A stretch of 64,000 bases of DNA from the NCBI RefSeq assembly GCF_002836515.1, contig NZ_PJBC01000065.1:496001-560000 (forward strand), read 5' to 3'. The number at the start of each line of letters is the position of its first letter. Position 1 is the first letter of the stretch. Below are positions 62,189 through 64,000 of this stretch, one piece after another. Below the pieces are notes generated by a model, which worked only from the letters and a program-made list of their open reading frames with translations, did not search any database and had not been told where the DNA came from. The DNA comes from Pseudomonas sp. Choline-02u-1 (lineage in GTDB: Bacteria > Pseudomonadota > Gammaproteobacteria > Pseudomonadales > Pseudomonadaceae). Both the position numbers and the translations under genes were made by a program.

Positions 62189-62695
62189 TCACTCCTCATC
62201 CATCGGCGACGACTCCACGTCGGTCATGCTCAGCAGCTGAAAATCATTGTTCACAAACTCGTAGTAACGGTCCCGGTTACCACTTTCCAAAGCATTCCCT
62301 TGGGCGTTTTCTTCGCCGTCGAGCGTGATGCCGGAGACGATGATCAAGCGGCTGTCGGGCTGGTAAATCATGCCGAAGGTGCTGCCGTCGTAAGCATTCG
62401 GCAGACCGCCAACGACTTCACCGGTCTGGGCGTCCAGCACTTCGCCGCAAATGGCGCTGCCGCCACAACCGAGCCTGTGCAGGATGTAATGGCCGGCGAA
62501 GTTGACCTTGCCGTTCAGGGCTTGCACCCGTGCCTGATCCATCATTGGGCTGCTGTTCTCTTGCGGCACCAGCTTATGGTTGGGGCCGGTGAAAACGGGC
62601 GTGACGGTGTAATCCTTGAAGGCTGGATCGGCAGCGAATGCCATGGACGTGGCAGCCAATATCAAGCTGCCGAGAAGAATCGAAAATCCTTTCAC
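62189..62695 (-). CDS. Exported protein, cluster gene 2
   Basis: 168 aa with signal peptide (VKGFSILLGSLILAATSMAFA-AD), GTG start with GGAG 7 bp upstream. The mature part has VNFAGHYILHRLGCGGSAICGEVLDAQTGEV and DSRLIIVSGI, a pattern I recall from many small proteobacterial exported proteins of unknown role. Two cysteines (CGG...IC) may pair. Confidence 0.75.
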   Translation of the reverse strand: MKGFSILLGSLILAATSMAFAADPAFKDYTVTPVFTGPNHKLVPQENSSPMMDQARVQALNGKVNFAGHYILHRLGCGGSAICGEVLDAQTGEVVGGLPNAYDGSTFGMIYQPDSRLIIVSGITLDGEENAQGNALESGNRDRYYEFVNNDFQLLSMTDVESSPMDEE

Positions 62696-62730
62696 GTAGT
62701 AACTCCGTAAATGCAGTGGGGACCGTCGGC

Positions 62731-63240
62731 TTACTCAGCCTGCCCTTCATAACGCTGTGCCTGCGGGTTGAATTGCCACAGATGGGGCCGGGTCATGGCC
62801 TCTTTGCCCTTGTAGCGGATCTGCCCGCGCTTATCGCGGATGTAGGAATAGATCTCGATGTCCTTGAACTCACCTCCCCCCTTGGGTGGGCCGTCCAGAA
62901 CTTTGACCCCGGCGAAGTAATCGCCGCCCGAATACCTCAAATAACCACGGCACTGGATCAGGAAGGCAAATGTGCTATCCATTGATGAGCCAATGCCGAC
63001 GCGGGAATTGAAGATGAAGTCTTCGATGCCATCGCCATTTAGATCGCCGCGAAAAACCACGTGGCCCGGATCGATAGAAAATTCTTTTCCATCAAGACTG
63101 GAAAGTATGTCTTCCGGATGTTCACCGCTTTGCGACCATTGCGATAAGAAATATTTTGAGTCAGTTTCCTGATTGCAAACATCTGCCGCCATAACCGCTA
63201 TCGGCAACCAGCTCACACATAACACCAGCAATCGTTTCAC
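62731..63240 (-). CDS. Exported protein with calcium-binding-like motif, cluster gene 1
   Basis: 169 aa with signal peptide (VKRLLVLCVSWLPIAVMA-AD). GDLNGDGIEDFIFNSR is a DxDGDGxxD/FG-GAP-like loop that could bind calcium. The remainder is strand-rich. It starts at a GTG overlapping the upstream gene's stop by 4 bp (GTGA) with AAGGA before it, so it is translationally coupled to the large partial gene. Two cysteines in the mature part. Function unknown. Confidence 0.75.
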   Translation of the reverse strand: MKRLLVLCVSWLPIAVMAADVCNQETDSKYFLSQWSQSGEHPEDILSSLDGKEFSIDPGHVVFRGDLNGDGIEDFIFNSRVGIGSSMDSTFAFLIQCRGYLRYSGGDYFAGVKVLDGPPKGGGEFKDIEIYSYIRDKRGQIRYKGKEAMTRPHLWQFNPQAQRYEGQAE

Positions 63241-64000
63241 TTCGTATCCTTCGAATTAATCAATTGCAACTCACCATCCCGATACAACACCTCACACCCC
63301 ACCCACGCCGGATCCACCTGCGGCATCACCGCCGACGGCTTGCGCAATTCGCGCAACAACGTCGAGCCATGCGACAAGCGCCCACCCATCCGCGCAATCA
63401 CCGCACGCGCTGTTTGGTAATGCGCATGTCGCCCCGGATCGAGGGTGTCTTCGAGCAAGATGTCCTCGCCGAGGATGCCTTGCACCTGCCCCGGATAAAT
63501 CATGAACCCGGTGGCCTGCTCCGCACCTTCACGACCGTCCTGCCAAAAGCCGCCATCGCGGGTGCGCACATCCGGGTGCGGCGCGAACCAATGCTCGCGG
63601 TCCGCCAGCGGCATGGCGTGGTGCAGACGGAAGAAGATGCGCATCAGGTTGTCGCGATACCACTCGCGCACTTGCAGGTAGTAGCCACGCAAGCCCGGCA
63701 GGCCGGTCGAATGCGCGAGGCGGATCAGTCCAGACCATTGCGGGAATGGCTGTAGCGGCAGATCGCTCGACGCGGGCCGAGGGGTGGCCGGATCGGTTTC
63801 CCACGGCAATCGATGCGGACTGTTTTCAAGGTTGTCGTAAGCAGTCGGCGGGCGGCCCAGCCAATCGCCACCGCTGCTGGCCAGTGCCGTGGCGATGCAC
63901 AGATTGCCTTGCACCACGAACACGTAAAACCGGGTGAACCAATCCGCCAATTGCTGGCCATCGGCAGCTTGGGCAACGAGTTCAGATAACTCTCGGTCGA
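63237..64000 (-). CDS. C-terminal part of a large unknown protein, runs off the window
   Basis: About 253 residues in frame with no start before the window edge (the visible part begins DRELSELVAQAADGQQLADWF). No signal peptide or membrane helix visible. Proline- and aromatic-rich (RPPTAYDNLENSPHRLPWE; REWYRDNLMRIFFRLHHAM). A late segment QGILGEDILLEDTLDPGRHAHYQ. The coupled downstream gene and the run of exported proteins suggest an effector with cognate periplasmic proteins, for example of type VI secretion, but no diagnostic motif is visible here. Confidence 0.6.
   Translation of the reverse strand, partial: DRELSELVAQAADGQQLADWFTRFYVFVVQGNLCIATALASSGGDWLGRPPTAYDNLENSPHRLPWETDPATPRPASSDLPLQPFPQWSGLIRLAHSTGLPGLRGYYLQVREWYRDNLMRIFFRLHHAMPLADREHWFAPHPDVRTRDGGFWQDGREGAEQATGFMIYPGQVQGILGEDILLEDTLDPGRHAHYQTARAVIARMGGRLSHGSTLLRELRKPSAVMPQVDPAWVGCEVLYRDGELQLINSKDTK

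Noticed and set aside
1..64000. CRISPR arrays, tRNA or rRNA genes, insertion sequences
   Set aside because: No regularly spaced repeats, cloverleaf-like sequences, rRNA segments or transposase motifs were noticed on either strand.

Overview
The window comes from a Pseudomonas of the fluorescens group. The right half carries gene orders typical of that genus: coaBC-dut-algC-argB, pyrE next to crc, rph/yicC-gmk-rpoZ-spoT-ridA, exbB-exbD-tonB and oxyR-recG. Pseudomonas-type REP repeats lie between these genes. No tRNA, rRNA, CRISPR array, integrase or transposase was recognised.

The left part (1 to about 33,345) looks like the right end of an acquired island. It stops inside radC, which loses its coding sequence exactly where the conserved HNHPSG motif should follow. 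Within the island, positions 1-28.4 kb form a heavy-metal and envelope-stress module. Export and sensing are covered by a czcCBA efflux system, a P1B4-type metal ATPase, a CDF exporter, a CzcR/CzcS two-component pair and a second, orphan CzcR-like regulator. Envelope genes are an EptA lipid A phosphoethanolamine transferase, a gtrA-gtrB-GT39 glycosylation operon, two OprD-type porins (one cut by the window edge) and an OprO/P-type porin. There are also several small secreted or zinc-ribbon proteins, including two DUF2790 paralogues.

Almost every intergenic region of this module has a copy of one motif, ATTACAA(T/A)nnnGnnA. It is best read as the CzcR-family operator, so the module is probably one regulon. 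The eptA and gtrA upstream regions additionally share a longer duplicated block, and gtrA has a perfect match to the ColR site as I remember it.

Positions 28.4-33.3 kb are AT-richer accessory DNA full of unrecognised genes. They include a tightly overlapping three-gene operon: an unknown 345 aa protein, an unknown 124 aa protein, and a tail-anchored alpha/beta hydrolase. It sits next to the radC junction and is my best candidate for an undescribed system.

From 33.3 kb rightwards the DNA is core chromosome: CoA, dUTP, alginate/LPS sugar, arginine and pyrimidine biosynthesis, catabolite repression, glutamate transport, RNA processing, stringent response, TonB energisation, peroxide sensing and DNA repair. 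A two-gene unknown unit lies between argB and pyrE. The last 5 kb (58.9-64 kb) is an unusual run of seven consecutive minus-strand genes for exported proteins of unknown function. They follow a larger gene that runs off the window, an arrangement that recalls effector-immunity loci.
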